A stretch of 64,000 nt of DNA from Fulvivirga imtechensis AK7 (GTDB lineage: Bacteria > Bacteroidota > Bacteroidia > Cytophagales > Cyclobacteriaceae), in assembly GCF_000331535.1 (NCBI RefSeq), contig NZ_AMZN01000064.1, positions 1 through 64,000 of the forward strand. The letters are read 5' to 3'. This document shows, one piece after another, positions 1 through 11,100 of the stretch (positions are counted from its first letter, which is position 1; each line of letters begins with the position of its first letter). The notes below the pieces were generated by a model. That model was given only the letters and a program-made list of their open reading frames with translations. It was not told the DNA's origin and made no database searches. The position numbers and the translations under genes are program-made.

Positions 1-106
1 ATCTTTCCTTCAAGATACCGAATCTTTTAGAGTTTCACCAATTAAAAAGTATATTTTTTTAATTTAAATCGCTGATTACTAATTAGTTGAATGTGACAAA
101 GTAGTA

Positions 107-571
107 CTAGTTACCCTTCACCTTTCTCCATTCAAGATCATCAATTAGATCAGCAACTTTTTTCTCCAGTTCTTTAAGTTCCTCAGGAGCATTGTAGTAG
201 TCCATGATCCTCTTTGATCTTCCTTCATAATTAAATGAAATATAAGTAGTAGGGAGGTCTGTTACATTGCTCTTATAAGAGTCTTCAAAGCCAAAAAAAT
301 CTCGCTCTTCAAAGGCTACTATAAACCCACTTACATCATCGTCTGACAATTGTGCCTCATACTTACCTTTTAATGTAAGGTTTTCTTCCGCATCCAACAC
401 CACCTTTCCATTCTTATATATCTCGATCTTATAAACAGGACAAGCACCCATGCATCTGGTTTTTTCCATACTGATCAGCGCTTCCTCCTGAATATTATTA
501 GTTTGTGACGATTTACAAGCTATCAGTGCAATGCCAAGTAAAGCAACTATTCTTATGATCATATCGTACAT
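107..571 (-). CDS. DUF6438-type lipoprotein
   Basis: The predicted protein is 154 aa with a short hydrophobic N-terminus ending in a lipobox (LIAC), so it is probably a lipid-anchored envelope protein. The mature part has MGACPVYKIEIYKNGKV followed by a compact beta-rich domain, which I read as the DUF6438 family found in many Bacteroidota; its function is unknown. A second ATG at 562 gives a more conventional signal peptide (MIIRIVALLG) and may be the true start. It is transcribed away from the secreted protein at 649, and the two share a short intergenic region. Family call is from the pattern around the conserved Cys-Pro; moderate certainty. Confidence 0.75.
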   Translation of the reverse strand: MYDMIIRIVALLGIALIACKSSQTNNIQEEALISMEKTRCMGACPVYKIEIYKNGKVVLDAEENLTLKGKYEAQLSDDDVSGFIVAFEERDFFGFEDSYKSNVTDLPTTYISFNYEGRSKRIMDYYNAPEELKELEKKVADLIDDLEWRKVKGN

Positions 572-602
572 TTTTGAGGAATAATGACTAACTTAAAGGG
601 GT

Positions 603-623
603 TTACCTTTTATGTAAAGGTAA
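603..623. promoter_or_regulatory. inverted repeat between divergent genes
   Basis: TTACCTTT and AAAGGTAA form a perfect 8-bp inverted repeat around the 5-nt spacer tatgt. It lies between the divergent genes ending their starts at 571 and 649. It could be an operator or a short 5' UTR hairpin for the rightward gene; nothing in the sequence decides which. Confidence 0.35.
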
Positions 624-648
624 TATTTATATCAAATCGTATGTGTTT

Positions 649-3600
649 ATGAAGAACTTTTTACTTTCTGCTTTTGTAATTTCCTCTTTTACTATATTTC
701 AAGCCAGCGCCCAAAAAACAAATACTATTACCCCTTCAGGAAAAATAGTTTGCTACGCTAAAGAGGTAAGTGAACATACAAGGATCCTTCCTAAAATTGC
801 CCCTGGGGCGCGTACACAGGCCAATGCGACTTTTAAAGTTAACTATAATGGCTTCACCGAAGACGCAAAAGCAGCTTTTCAGTATGCCGTAGATATTTGG
901 GCTTCTACTTTACAATCACCGGTGGTAATACATATAGAAGCCAACTGGTCGCAGTTGGAATCCGGTGTTTTGGGTTCTGCAGGTTGGGCTTCTGTGCATG
1001 CTAATTTTGATGGCGCCCAAAAATTAAACACATTTTATCCAGCGGCCCTTGCCGAAAAAATGGCTGGAAAAACCCTCAACGATTCCACAGATATAGTGGC
1101 CAGGTTCAATAGCACCACCAACTGGTATCTGGGTACGGATGGCAATCCTGGCGCTAACCAGTATGACCTGGTATCTGTCGTACTCCATGAAATAGGGCAT
1201 GGTCTTGGGTTTGTGGATACCTTTGATTTTGACAATGGTACAGGATCATTCGGGCTAACCACTTTTTCTATTCCAATGATCTATGATACATATGTAGAGA
1301 ACATTGATGACCAGATAGTATTCAAGGATTTCTCAAACAACTCCGAAAACCTTGGCAACCAGTTGATCAGCAACAATATATATTTCAATTCACCTACAGC
1401 GACCTTAAATAATGGTTCGCGCCCGCGGCTTTATGCTCCCACTACCTGGAATGCCGGCTCCAGTATTGCTCATTTGAATGAAAGCACTTATCCGGCCGGG
1501 AACGCCAACTCGCTGATGACACCGCAGATCGGTATGGATGAAGTAATGCATGATCCCGGGCCAATAACGCTGGACATGCTGGCCGACATGGGATGGGAAT
1601 TTACCTATATCGACCATTCCCGGCTCACCAACACCGAGAATATTGCCGGTCCCTCGTATGAGGTCACTGCCACTGTCACCAGCGATGTAGGCGTGGAACC
1701 CGGTACGGTGAAGCTATACTACTCACTTAGCGGGTTTGAAAATGATACCACAATTGTTGACATGACTGAAACCGAAGGGGTATACTCCGCCAACATCACG
1801 TCTGCAAATGTAGCATCTCAAACCTATGCCTATTTTATAAAAGCAAACGATATCGAAGGAAGGTCTTTCACCAAGCCCGGTGGGGCAGCCGAGACTTTCT
1901 TTTTTTTCACCACGGATGTGGATACAGAGGCTCCCGAAATTACACATACGCCTCCCCCTTATGTCAGGGAGTCCGCAACGAAGCTGGTGTTAGAGGCAGT
2001 TATCAAAGATTTTTCCGCACTTCAGGATGTAACCGTTGAATATATTATTAACGATCAGACTCCACTGGTTGCTGATATGCAATTAACCGAACCAGAAACA
2101 GATAGCCTGTATCGCGCTGTAATAGATATAACCCCCTACAACCTGCTTGAAGGCGATTCCATACGATATTCTATTATTGCGACAGACGCTTCGGCTGCTA
2201 ATAATTCCGCCACCATGCCTGCCTCAGGGCTGTACAAACTTGATGTAGTTGGTATCGCTCCTGCAGTGGATAAGTATACCAATAACTTCAACAGCGCTAC
2301 TGATGATTTCTTCCAAACCTCCAATTTTTCAATAACTACACCCAGCGGATTTAACAACCCGGCCATTCATTCAGACCACCCATATGAGGATGGTGCAGGG
2401 CCTAACCGGGAAAGCAACTATGTGATGGAAATGAGGGTACCGATAATCATTGCAGAATCAGATGCTACCATAACTTTTGACGAAGTGGTACTCGTTGAGC
2501 CCGGAGAGTCGGGAAGCTCCTTCGGTGCCTCTAACTTCTGGGACTACGTAATTGTAGAAGGGACCATTGATGGGGGCCAAACCTGGAAAGAATTTGCGCC
2601 AGGCTACGACAGTCGTGCCAATTCCGACTGGCTGGCGACCTATAACGGCAACATCTCAGGTGATAATTCGGAGGCAGAAGGAACAGCAGCGTTATACAGG
2701 CCCCGTGAAATTGATATGCTCGAAAATGGCCACTTCTCACCGGGAGATGAAGTGCTTATCCGATTCAGGTTATTTGCCGATGCCGCAGCTCATGGCTGGG
2801 GATGGGCTATAGACAACCTGGACATACAGGTAGACACCAAGCCCCCGGTTATTCGGCACGATCACCTGGATTACACCCTGACCAGCTCGGAGATCAAATT
2901 AGAGTCAACCATTACAGATAACAGAGCCGTAGACAGTGTGGCCATTGTAACACGAGTCAATGGAGTGGAACAAGAACTGATAAGCCTGGAACCCAATGTC
3001 AGCAATAGCTACACCGTTTTGATCAACGTAGCAGGCATGGAGGTTGGAGATGTGCTGGAATACAGGATTGTTGCTTTTGACAATAACACTCCCGAGCCAA
3101 ATGTAGCGTACCTGCCTTCTGCAGATAGCTTTTTTGAAGTTCCTTACATTGAATTCGGCAATGCTATTGCCACTTATTCCAACAATTTCCATGCGAGCTC
3201 TGACGATTTTGTCGGCAACTTTTTCTCTATTGCCACTCCTTCGGGTTTTGCTGATGGAGCCATTCATTCAGCGCACCCCTATCCTGTTGGGTTTGGCGAA
3301 GGCAATACCAGCAGCTATACCTACACTTTCAAAAAACCGGTAATCATCAGTTCAGAAAAACCGCTAATGGCTTTTGATGAAGTAGTGTTGGTACAACCCT
3401 CTACTTCAGCAACACAAGACTATGTGGTAGTGGAAGGGTCCAAAGACGGAGGTACTACCTGGGCGCCTTTCCTGGAAGGTTATGACTCGAAAGCTATAAA
3501 CCGCAATGAATGGATTACAGCATATAATGCAGGCAGCAATGGCAGTGACGACCTGTACAGATATCGTATTATCAACCTGACATCTTCAGGAGATTTTACT

Positions 3601-3987
3601 GCCGGAGACAACGTGCTGATCAGGTTCAGGCTATCATCAAACAGTGAGGTTAACGCCTGGGGCTGGGCTATTGATAACCTGGAGATCCAGAATGATAATA
3701 TCACGGGCGTAGAAGACAATATAGCAGTCCGAAGCCTGGAAGCATATCCTAATCCCAATGCAACAGACCTGCTGCATCTTAAGTTAAACACAAATAATAT
3801 TGTAAGAGCACTTGACCTTCGCATTATAAGCCCGGGTGGCCAGGTGGTTTATCAAAAGACTTTCACCAATGTTTCGCCGGAAACAGTACAAACAGTACCC
3901 CTCAATCATATTCCCAATGGTTTGTATGCGGTGCAAGCTGTAATTGACGGACAAGTAATAACTAAAAAAATAATGCGCTCACGCTAA
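649..3987 (+). CDS. secreted metalloprotease-like protein with T9SS sorting domain
   Basis: The protein is about 1112 aa. It starts with a signal peptide (KNFLLSAFVISSFTIFQASA). Near residue 180 is HEIGHGLGF, a zinc-protease HExxHxxG motif, in a domain of about 320 residues. Then come Ig-like modules and two copies of a roughly 180-residue beta-sandwich module (DNA about 2275-2830 and 3172-3690) that share TPSGF, AIHS.HPY and DEVVLV. The last ~85 residues (LEAYPNPNATDLLHLKLN, ending in KKIMRSR) match a T9SS type A C-terminal sorting domain. It is therefore probably exported to the surface or medium. ATG 649 is preferred over the GTG at 643. A strong hairpin terminator follows. The substrate is unknown. 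Confidence 0.85.
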   Translation: MKNFLLSAFVISSFTIFQASAQKTNTITPSGKIVCYAKEVSEHTRILPKIAPGARTQANATFKVNYNGFTEDAKAAFQYAVDIWASTLQSPVVIHIEANWSQLESGVLGSAGWASVHANFDGAQKLNTFYPAALAEKMAGKTLNDSTDIVARFNSTTNWYLGTDGNPGANQYDLVSVVLHEIGHGLGFVDTFDFDNGTGSFGLTTFSIPMIYDTYVENIDDQIVFKDFSNNSENLGNQLISNNIYFNSPTATLNNGSRPRLYAPTTWNAGSSIAHLNESTYPAGNANSLMTPQIGMDEVMHDPGPITLDMLADMGWEFTYIDHSRLTNTENIAGPSYEVTATVTSDVGVEPGTVKLYYSLSGFENDTTIVDMTETEGVYSANITSANVASQTYAYFIKANDIEGRSFTKPGGAAETFFFFTTDVDTEAPEITHTPPPYVRESATKLVLEAVIKDFSALQDVTVEYIINDQTPLVADMQLTEPETDSLYRAVIDITPYNLLEGDSIRYSIIATDASAANNSATMPASGLYKLDVVGIAPAVDKYTNNFNSATDDFFQTSNFSITTPSGFNNPAIHSDHPYEDGAGPNRESNYVMEMRVPIIIAESDATITFDEVVLVEPGESGSSFGASNFWDYVIVEGTIDGGQTWKEFAPGYDSRANSDWLATYNGNISGDNSEAEGTAALYRPREIDMLENGHFSPGDEVLIRFRLFADAAAHGWGWAIDNLDIQVDTKPPVIRHDHLDYTLTSSEIKLESTITDNRAVDSVAIVTRVNGVEQELISLEPNVSNSYTVLINVAGMEVGDVLEYRIVAFDNNTPEPNVAYLPSADSFFEVPYIEFGNAIATYSNNFHASSDDFVGNFFSIATPSGFADGAIHSAHPYPVGFGEGNTSSYTYTFKKPVIISSEKPLMAFDEVVLVQPSTSATQDYVVVEGSKDGGTTWAPFLEGYDSKAINRNEWITAYNAGSNGSDDLYRYRIINLTSSGDFTAGDNVLIRFRLSSNSEVNAWGWAIDNLEIQNDNITGVEDNIAVRSLEAYPNPNATDLLHLKLNTNNIVRALDLRIISPGGQVVYQKTFTNVSPETVQTVPLNHIPNGLYAVQAVIDGQVITKKIMRSR

Positions 3988-4007
3988 AAAAAACCACTTT
4001 TTAAAAG

Positions 4008-4041
4008 AAAAGGATGCCCTGCTTCAGGCGCATCCTTTTTT
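4008..4041 (+). terminator. Rho-independent terminator
   Basis: AAAAGGATGC (4008-4017) pairs with GCATCCTTTT (4030-4039), followed by more T. The hairpin lies 20 nt after the stop of the secreted protein and separates it from the carB promoter. Confidence 0.9.
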
Positions 4042-4045
4042 ACAT

Positions 4046-4075
4046 TTTGATTCTCCCCATTTTCATATAACTTTG
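4046..4075 (+). promoter_or_regulatory. carB promoter (-33/-7 Bacteroidota type)
   Basis: TTTG at 4046-4049, an 18-nt spacer, then TAACTTTG at 4068-4075. This fits the Bacteroidota sigma-ABfr consensus TTTG-N19-TAnnTTTG. Transcription would begin near 4079, which excludes an upstream in-frame start at 4075 and supports ATG 4126 for carB. Confidence 0.7.
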
Positions 4076-4125
4076 TGCCAATTTATGCTAAAGTCAATAA
4101 TTTAAACCCTACACAACCACTATTA

Positions 4126-6939
4126 ATGCCAAGAGATAGAAGTATCAGGTCAGTTCTAATCATCGGAAGCGGTCCTATTGTTATCGGTCAAGCATGTGAG
4201 TTTGACTATTCAGGTTCCCAGGCGTCACGTTCATTAAGAGAAGAAGGGATAGAGGTGATACTCATCAATTCTAATCCCGCAACAATCATGACTGATAAGG
4301 TCACTGCGGATCACATTTACCTAAAGCCCCTCACCAAACAATCGATAAGATATATCCTCGACAGACACAATATTGATGCAGTACTTCCTACCATGGGTGG
4401 GCAAACAGCATTAAACCTGGCGATTGATTGTGAAAAGGCTGGTATCTGGGATCATTATGGTGTGAAGATCATCGGTGTTGACATCAATGCCATTGAGACC
4501 ACCGAGGACAGGGAAAAATTCCGTTTGAAAATGAACGAGCTTGGCGTTCATGTATGTAAAGGTGAAACGGCTACCTCTTTTCTTCAGGGTAAAGAAATAG
4601 CACAGGAAATAGGCTTTCCGCTGGTGATCAGGCCATCATTTACGCTGGGTGGATCGGGGGGTGGTTTCGTAAACTCGGCAGAAGAATTTGAAAAAGCATT
4701 AACACACGGATTGCACACCTCTCCGATACATGAGGTACTGATCGAACAAAGCATATTAGGGTGGAAAGAATATGAGTTGGAGCTCCTGCGTGACAACTTA
4801 GGCAACATCATCATCATTTGCTCCATCGAAAACTTCGATCCAATGGGAGTGCATACCGGTGACTCCATCACGGTGGCTCCCGCCATGACGCTGCCCGATA
4901 CAGTATACCAAAGAATGCGTGATCTGGCCATCAAAATGATGAACGGCATAGGCATGTTTGCCGGTGGATGTAATGTGCAGTTTGCTGTAAACCCGGAAGA
5001 TGATGATATTGTAGGCATTGAGATTAACCCACGGGTATCACGTTCATCAGCGCTTGCATCAAAAGCTACAGGGTATCCTATTGCCAAAATAGCTGCAAAA
5101 CTGGCTATCGGCTACAACCTTGATGAGCTGAAGAATGCTATTACCGGCACTACCAGCGCCTACTTCGAACCTGCCCTCGATTATGTGATTGTAAAGATAC
5201 CGAGATGGAATTTTGACAAATTCCAGGGTTCGGACAGAAGGCTTGGGCTTCAAATGAAATCGGTAGGTGAAGTAATGGGTATTGGCCGCAACTTTCAGGA
5301 AGCGCTCCAGAAAGCTTGCCAATCATTGGAAATTAAGAGGAATGGCCTAGGGGCTGACGGCAAAGAGCTGACAAAACAGCAGGAGATCCTCGACAGCCTG
5401 GAGCACCCAAGCTGGAACAGGCTTTTCCATATCTATGATGCGTTTAAACTGGGGATCCCTTTTAAAACCATCCAAAACCTCACTAAGATCGACAAGTGGT
5501 TCCTGAACCAAATCGAGGAACTGATCCTGTTGGAGAATGAGATATCAAAATACGATATAGAGACCATTCCCACCGACCTGTTGAAAACTGCAAAAGAAAA
5601 AGGGTATGCCGACAGGCAACTGGGCCACCTGCTGGATTGCTGGGAGAGTGAAGTACATAAAAAAAGAACGGAATCAGGCATCAACAGGGTATACAAACTG
5701 GTAGATACCTGTGCTGCCGAGTTTGAAGCCAAAACTCCTTACTACTACTCTACTTTCGACCAGGAAAATGAGTCGGTGGTAACAAACAAAAAGAAAATAA
5801 TAGTACTGGGCTCAGGTCCCAACAGGATCGGCCAGGGTATCGAATTTGATTATTCCTGTGTGCATGGCATACTGGCTGCAAAAGAATGTGGTTACGAAAC
5901 CATCATGATCAACTGCAACCCGGAAACAGTTTCCACTGATTTTGATGTGGCTGACAAACTTTATTTCGAACCGGTGTTCTGGGAACATATCTACGATATC
6001 ATTCAGCATGAGAAACCTGAGGGTGTCATTGTACAGTTAGGAGGACAAACGGCCCTGAAACTGGCTGAAAAGCTGGAAAAATATGGTATAAAAATACTGG
6101 GAACAAACTTTAAATCCCTGGACCTGGCAGAAGATCGTGGAAGCTTCTCCAATATCCTGAAGGAAAATGACATTCCTTACCCTGAATTTGGTGTAGCTGA
6201 AGACGCAGAGACAGCAATCGAACTATCAAAAGAAATAGGGTTCCCGCTTTTAGTGAGACCATCTTATGTATTAGGCGGTCAGAGCATGAAGATCGTGATC
6301 AACGAAAAAGAACTGGAGTCGCACATTATAGATATTCTCAAGACGATCCCGGGAAACAAAGTATTGCTTGACCACTTCCTCGATGGAGCCATTGAGGCTG
6401 AAGCTGACGCCATTTGCGATGGTGAAGATGTCCACATCATCGGTATCATGCAGCATATCGAGCCGGCCGGTATCCATAGTGGAGACTCATACGCAGTGCT
6501 TCCTCCGTATAACCTTGGAGATTTCGTGATCAGGCAGATTGAGGCTTATACGAAAAAGATCGCCCTCGCATTGAATACTGTAGGGTTGATCAATATACAA
6601 TTTGCTGTAAAGGATGATAAGGTTTACATCATAGAGGCAAATCCGAGAGCGTCACGTACAGTTCCATTTATATGCAAAGCGTATGATGAACCATATGTGA
6701 ATTATGCCGTTAAAGTAATGTTAGGGGAGAAAAAAGTGAAAGACTTTACTTTCAATCCTAAGAAGCATGGTTACGCCATCAAAGAGCCCGTTTTCTCTTT
6801 CGACAAGTTCCCCAATGTAAATAAAGAGCTTGGCCCGGAAATGAAATCGACAGGGGAGTCTATCTACTTCATAGATGATCTGATGGATGACTATTTCATG
6901 AAAATTTACTCTGAACGAAACTTATATCTGAGTAAATAG
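4126..6939 (+). CDS. carB: carbamoyl-phosphate synthase large subunit, lacking the allosteric domain
   Basis: This enzyme makes carbamoyl phosphate from bicarbonate, ATP and glutamine-derived ammonia for pyrimidine and arginine synthesis. The 937 residues contain two homologous ATP-grasp halves: GSGPIVIGQACEFDYSG opens the first and GSGPNRIGQGIEFDYS (about residue 563) the second, with GVHTGDS and GIHSGDS in the respective halves. E. coli CarB is about 1073 aa; here the protein ends right after the second ATP-grasp half, so the C-terminal MGS-type domain that binds UMP and ornithine in E. coli is absent. Shorter CarB proteins are known in other Bacteroidota. The start was set by the promoter at 4046-4075. 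carA is not adjacent. Confidence 0.96.
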   Translation: MPRDRSIRSVLIIGSGPIVIGQACEFDYSGSQASRSLREEGIEVILINSNPATIMTDKVTADHIYLKPLTKQSIRYILDRHNIDAVLPTMGGQTALNLAIDCEKAGIWDHYGVKIIGVDINAIETTEDREKFRLKMNELGVHVCKGETATSFLQGKEIAQEIGFPLVIRPSFTLGGSGGGFVNSAEEFEKALTHGLHTSPIHEVLIEQSILGWKEYELELLRDNLGNIIIICSIENFDPMGVHTGDSITVAPAMTLPDTVYQRMRDLAIKMMNGIGMFAGGCNVQFAVNPEDDDIVGIEINPRVSRSSALASKATGYPIAKIAAKLAIGYNLDELKNAITGTTSAYFEPALDYVIVKIPRWNFDKFQGSDRRLGLQMKSVGEVMGIGRNFQEALQKACQSLEIKRNGLGADGKELTKQQEILDSLEHPSWNRLFHIYDAFKLGIPFKTIQNLTKIDKWFLNQIEELILLENEISKYDIETIPTDLLKTAKEKGYADRQLGHLLDCWESEVHKKRTESGINRVYKLVDTCAAEFEAKTPYYYSTFDQENESVVTNKKKIIVLGSGPNRIGQGIEFDYSCVHGILAAKECGYETIMINCNPETVSTDFDVADKLYFEPVFWEHIYDIIQHEKPEGVIVQLGGQTALKLAEKLEKYGIKILGTNFKSLDLAEDRGSFSNILKENDIPYPEFGVAEDAETAIELSKEIGFPLLVRPSYVLGGQSMKIVINEKELESHIIDILKTIPGNKVLLDHFLDGAIEAEADAICDGEDVHIIGIMQHIEPAGIHSGDSYAVLPPYNLGDFVIRQIEAYTKKIALALNTVGLINIQFAVKDDKVYIIEANPRASRTVPFICKAYDEPYVNYAVKVMLGEKKVKDFTFNPKKHGYAIKEPVFSFDKFPNVNKELGPEMKSTGESIYFIDDLMDDYFMKIYSERNLYLSK

Positions 6940-6962
6940 GTATAATAGTTAAAAGGAAAAGT

Positions 6963-7217
6963 ATGCTGAAGTTTTTTATCATAGTATTTCTTATCGGATT
7001 TCTGGCATTTAAGGTCCTGGGGCTTTTTTTCAGAGTTCTTTTAGGAGGCTCTGCTGCCGACAGATCGGGACAAAGAAGTTATCAAAACCAGCAATACCAG
7101 TCGGGAAGAAGTACTGATGGAAATGTAAATATAGATTATGTGCCTAATGGAAAATCCAAAGGAACCTCGAAAGAATTTAAAGGTGGAGAATATGTTGAGT
7201 ATGAGGAAATAGATTAA
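6963..7217 (+). CDS. DUF4834-like small membrane protein
   Basis: The product is 84 aa, with one N-terminal transmembrane helix (about residues 3-25) followed by a Gln/Ser/Gly-rich linker and the acidic tail YVEYEEID. This matches the small Bacteroidota DUF4834 proteins; function unknown. It starts 23 nt after carB and ends before a terminator hairpin, so it may be co-transcribed with carB. Topology suggests an inner-membrane anchor with a short soluble tail. Confidence 0.75.
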   Translation: MLKFFIIVFLIGFLAFKVLGLFFRVLLGGSAADRSGQRSYQNQQYQSGRSTDGNVNIDYVPNGKSKGTSKEFKGGEYVEYEEID

Positions 7218-7242
7218 TTCTTCGACAAAATTATTATTTTGG

Positions 7243-7286
7243 ACCCCGTTTCGGATATTTGGATCTTATTTATACCGAAGCGGGGT
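7243..7286 (+). terminator. hairpin terminator before dapF
   Basis: ACCCCGTTTCGG (7243-7254) pairs with CCGAAGCGGGGT (7275-7286) with one G-U pair and a 20-nt loop, followed by ttcttattt. It closes the carB/DUF4834 unit. The hairpin sits only 17 nt upstream of the dapF start, so it could also influence dapF expression. Confidence 0.7.
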
Positions 7287-7303
7287 TTCTTATTTATATA
7301 GAT

Positions 7304-8083
7304 ATGGTCAATCTGAAATTTTATAAATACCAGGCCACTGGTAATGACTTTATACTGATCGATAACAGAACATTGAAGCTGCAACTGGACCAACCTCAGA
7401 TTCAAAAGCTGTGCGACAGAAAGTTCGGTATAGGGTCAGACGGTTTGATATTGATCCAGGATCATCCGGATTCTGATTTTGAAATGGTATTTTATAATCC
7501 TGATGGTAGTCAGAGCCTATGTGGCAATGGCAGCCGTTGTGCTGTTAATTTTGCAAGCTTCCTTGGCATTTTTCAGGGATCAACACGTTTTTTGGCATTT
7601 GATGGTGAGCATCAGGCTGATATTTTGCCCGATGGCCAGGTCAGGCTAAAAATGGGAGACGTACAAAATGTCAGGTTAATGGCCGATGGTATGTTTATTG
7701 ATACGGGGTCACCACACCTGATCAAATACGTAATCAATGTGCAGAACTATCGCGTATATGATGAGGGTAAGGCCATAAGGAACGGTGGCCTGTTCAAAGA
7801 GGCAGGTGTAAATGTAAATTTTGTCCAGATAACAGGTGATTCCGAGATATTTGTAAGGACTTACGAACGGGGAGTGGAAAATGAAACCCTGTCGTGTGGT
7901 ACGGGAGTGACGGCTGCAGCAATAGCTTCGAGCCACAAGGGGCTAAATAGTCCGGTAACGGTAAATACTCAAGGCGGTACACTTACCGTTGAGTATACAC
8001 AAATTTCGAACGACAACTACTCCGACATTTACCTCACAGGACCCGCTGAAAAGGTTTTTGAAGGCACTATTGAATTGAACTAA
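7304..8083 (+). CDS. dapF: diaminopimelate epimerase
   Basis: DapF interconverts LL- and meso-diaminopimelate in the lysine and peptidoglycan precursor pathway, in the cytoplasm. The two catalytic cysteines are visible: Cys73 in CGNGSRC and Cys198 in SCGTGVTA, with the usual N-terminal FYKYQATGNDF. ATG 7304 gives the normal family N-terminus and a 259-residue protein; an upstream in-frame start at 7259 would lie inside the preceding hairpin and is rejected. Confidence 0.96.
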   Translation: MVNLKFYKYQATGNDFILIDNRTLKLQLDQPQIQKLCDRKFGIGSDGLILIQDHPDSDFEMVFYNPDGSQSLCGNGSRCAVNFASFLGIFQGSTRFLAFDGEHQADILPDGQVRLKMGDVQNVRLMADGMFIDTGSPHLIKYVINVQNYRVYDEGKAIRNGGLFKEAGVNVNFVQITGDSEIFVRTYERGVENETLSCGTGVTAAAIASSHKGLNSPVTVNTQGGTLTVEYTQISNDNYSDIYLTGPAEKVFEGTIELN

Positions 8084-8153
8084 CCAATTGATAAAGATTT
8101 AATTAAAACACTGTAACTTTAGGTGTTGAAAGAGAATAGAAAAAGGAGCGATT

Positions 8154-11100
8154 ATGTTAAAATTTATTGCGAAAATATTCGGCACAAAGTCTGAAAAGGA
8201 CATCAAGTTGGTGATGCCGATAGTTGAGAAGATCAACCAGGAATTTGCTCAGTTAAAAGATATAAGTGATGATAACCTCAGGGATAAAACCACAGAAGTA
8301 CAGAATATAATAAATGAGTCCCTCAAATCTATAGATGATCAGATCAGCGCCCTGCACCAGAAGATAGAGGATAACCCTGATCTGGATATACACGAAAAAG
8401 AAGAAATTTTTGCTCAGATCGACAAACTCGAGGAAGATAGGAATAAAGACCTGGAAAAGGTATTAATGGATGTGCTCCCCACTGCTTTTGCCATTGTAAA
8501 AGAGACTGCCAGAAGATATAAGGAAAATGGTCAGTTGGAAGTAACTGCCACTATGCATGACAAAACCATGGCAGCCGAGAAATCCAACGTAGAGATAAAA
8601 GGTGAAAAGGCTATCTGGCATAACAAGTGGATGGCTGCCGGCAATGAAATAACCTGGGATATGCTGCACTATGATGTACAGCTTATCGGAGGTATTGTAC
8701 TACACCAGGGGAAAATAGCTGAGATGGCCACCGGTGAAGGTAAAACACTGGTGGCAACATTGCCAGCCTTCCTTAATGCATTGGCCAGAAGAGGTGTACA
8801 TATTGTAACGGTTAACGACTACCTGGCTAAAAGAGATAGCGAATGGATGGCCCCTATGTTTGAATTCCACGGCATGAGGGTGGACTGTATTGACAAACAC
8901 GAGCCCAATTCCGATGCCCGAAGAAAGGCCTACCATGCGGATATTACTTATGGCACCAACAATGAATTCGGCTTTGACTACCTGAGAGACAATATGTCAC
9001 GCGACCCTGAAGAACTCGTGCAGAGTAAGCATCATTATGCCATGGTCGATGAGGTAGACTCGGTATTAATAGATGAAGCCAGAACCCCATTGATCATCTC
9101 CGGCCCCATACCGAGGGGTGATGAACATGAGTTTTATGACCTGAAACCTCGTATTGCTAAATTGGTGGAAGCTCAAAAGAAGCTGATATCACAATTTTTG
9201 GTAGAAGCCAAAAAACAGATAGCCGAAGGGAATGAAAAAGATGGTGGTCTGTCTTTATTCAGAACCTACAGAGGCCTTCCTAAACACAAGCCCCTGATCA
9301 AATATCTGAGTGAATCCGGTATGAGACAAATTCTGCAGAAAACAGAAAACTTTTACCTGCAGGACAATCAGAAAATGATGCCGGAGGCGGACGATCCACT
9401 TTATTTCACTATTGATGAAAAACATAACAGTATAGAACTCACCGAGAAAGGTATTGACCTGATCACAGGCGAGGGTGAAGACCCTAACTTCTTCATTATG
9501 CCCGATATCGGCACTGAGATAGCCCAGTTGGAGAAAAATGAAGACATGCCGGATGAAGAGAAACTGAAAAGAAAAGATGAGATCATTAAAGATTATTCAG
9601 TAAAATCTCAAAGGATCCATTCCGTTAACCAGCTCCTGAAAGCTTACACACTTTTTGAAAAAGATACGGAATATATCATTGTTGAAGGCAAAGTGAAGAT
9701 CGTAGATGAGCAGACAGGCCGTGTGATGGAGGGCCGAAGGTACTCCGATGGTTTGCATCAGGCTATTGAAGCGAAAGAAAATGTAAAAGTGGAAGATGCT
9801 ACTCAGACATATGCCACAATTACATTGCAAAATTATTTCAGGATGTACCACAAGTTGGCCGGTATGACAGGTACTGCAGAAACTGAAGCGGGCGAATTCT
9901 GGGAAATATACAAACTGGATGTTGTGGTAATACCTACCAATAAGCCAATAGCTCGTGCCGACAGACAGGACATGGTGTATAAAACCGTTAGGGAAAAATT
10001 CAATGCTGTGGTGGATGAAGTGGTTGGCCTGACAGAGAAGGGTAGACCGGTACTTGTAGGTACCACTTCCGTGGAAATATCAGAGCTTCTGAGCCGAATG
10101 CTTACAATGCGAAAGATCAAGCACCAGGTTCTCAATGCCAAGCAGCACCAAAGAGAGGCGGAAGTAGTAGCAGAAGCAGGAAAACCCGGTACAGTAACCA
10201 TCGCCACCAACATGGCAGGTCGTGGTACGGATATTAAGCTTGCTCCCGAGTCAAAAGCTGCGGGAGGTCTTGCTATAGTTGGTACGGAACGACATGAATC
10301 CAGAAGGGTGGACAGACAGCTTAGAGGACGTTCCGGACGTCAGGGAGACCCTGGTTCTTCGCAATTCTTCGTTTCCCTGGAGGATAACCTGATGAGGATG
10401 TTTATGCCTGAACGGATCGCCAAGATCATGGACAGGCTGGGACTACAGGAGGGAGAAGTGATATCCCACTCTATGGTTACCAAATCTATCGAGCGCGCTC
10501 AGAAAAAAGTGGAAGAAAACAACTTCGGCATCAGAAAAAGGCTATTGGAGTATGACGATGTAATGAACTCTCAGCGTGAAGTCATCTATACCCGTAGAAA
10601 GAATGCGTTGTTTGGAGAACGATTGCAACTGGATATCATGAACATGCTTTTTGATACCTGCGAAGATATAGTAATAAACACCAAAGGCGCTGACAACTAT
10701 GAAAGCTTTAAACTCACTGTACTGGGCGTATTGGGAATTGATTTCCAGATATCAAAAGAAAATTTTGCTACAATACCTCAGCAGGAGCTTTCTGAAAAGT
10801 TGTATCACGAAGCCTATGAATTCTACAAAAGGAAGAACAAAGGTATAGCAGAAAAAGCCTTCCCTATTATTAGTAACATTAACGAAACCAGGGGCGCCAC
10901 TATTGAAAACATTCTTGTGCCATTCACTGATGGTAAAAGACAAATTGGCGTAGCAGCTAACCTGAAGAGATGTGTTGCCACACAGAATACTGAGCTTATA
11001 AAAGCTATGGAAAAAATGGTTACCCTGGCCATTATTGATCAGCTCTGGAAAGATCACCTCCGTGAGATGGATGACCTGAAGCAAAGTGTACAAAATGCGG

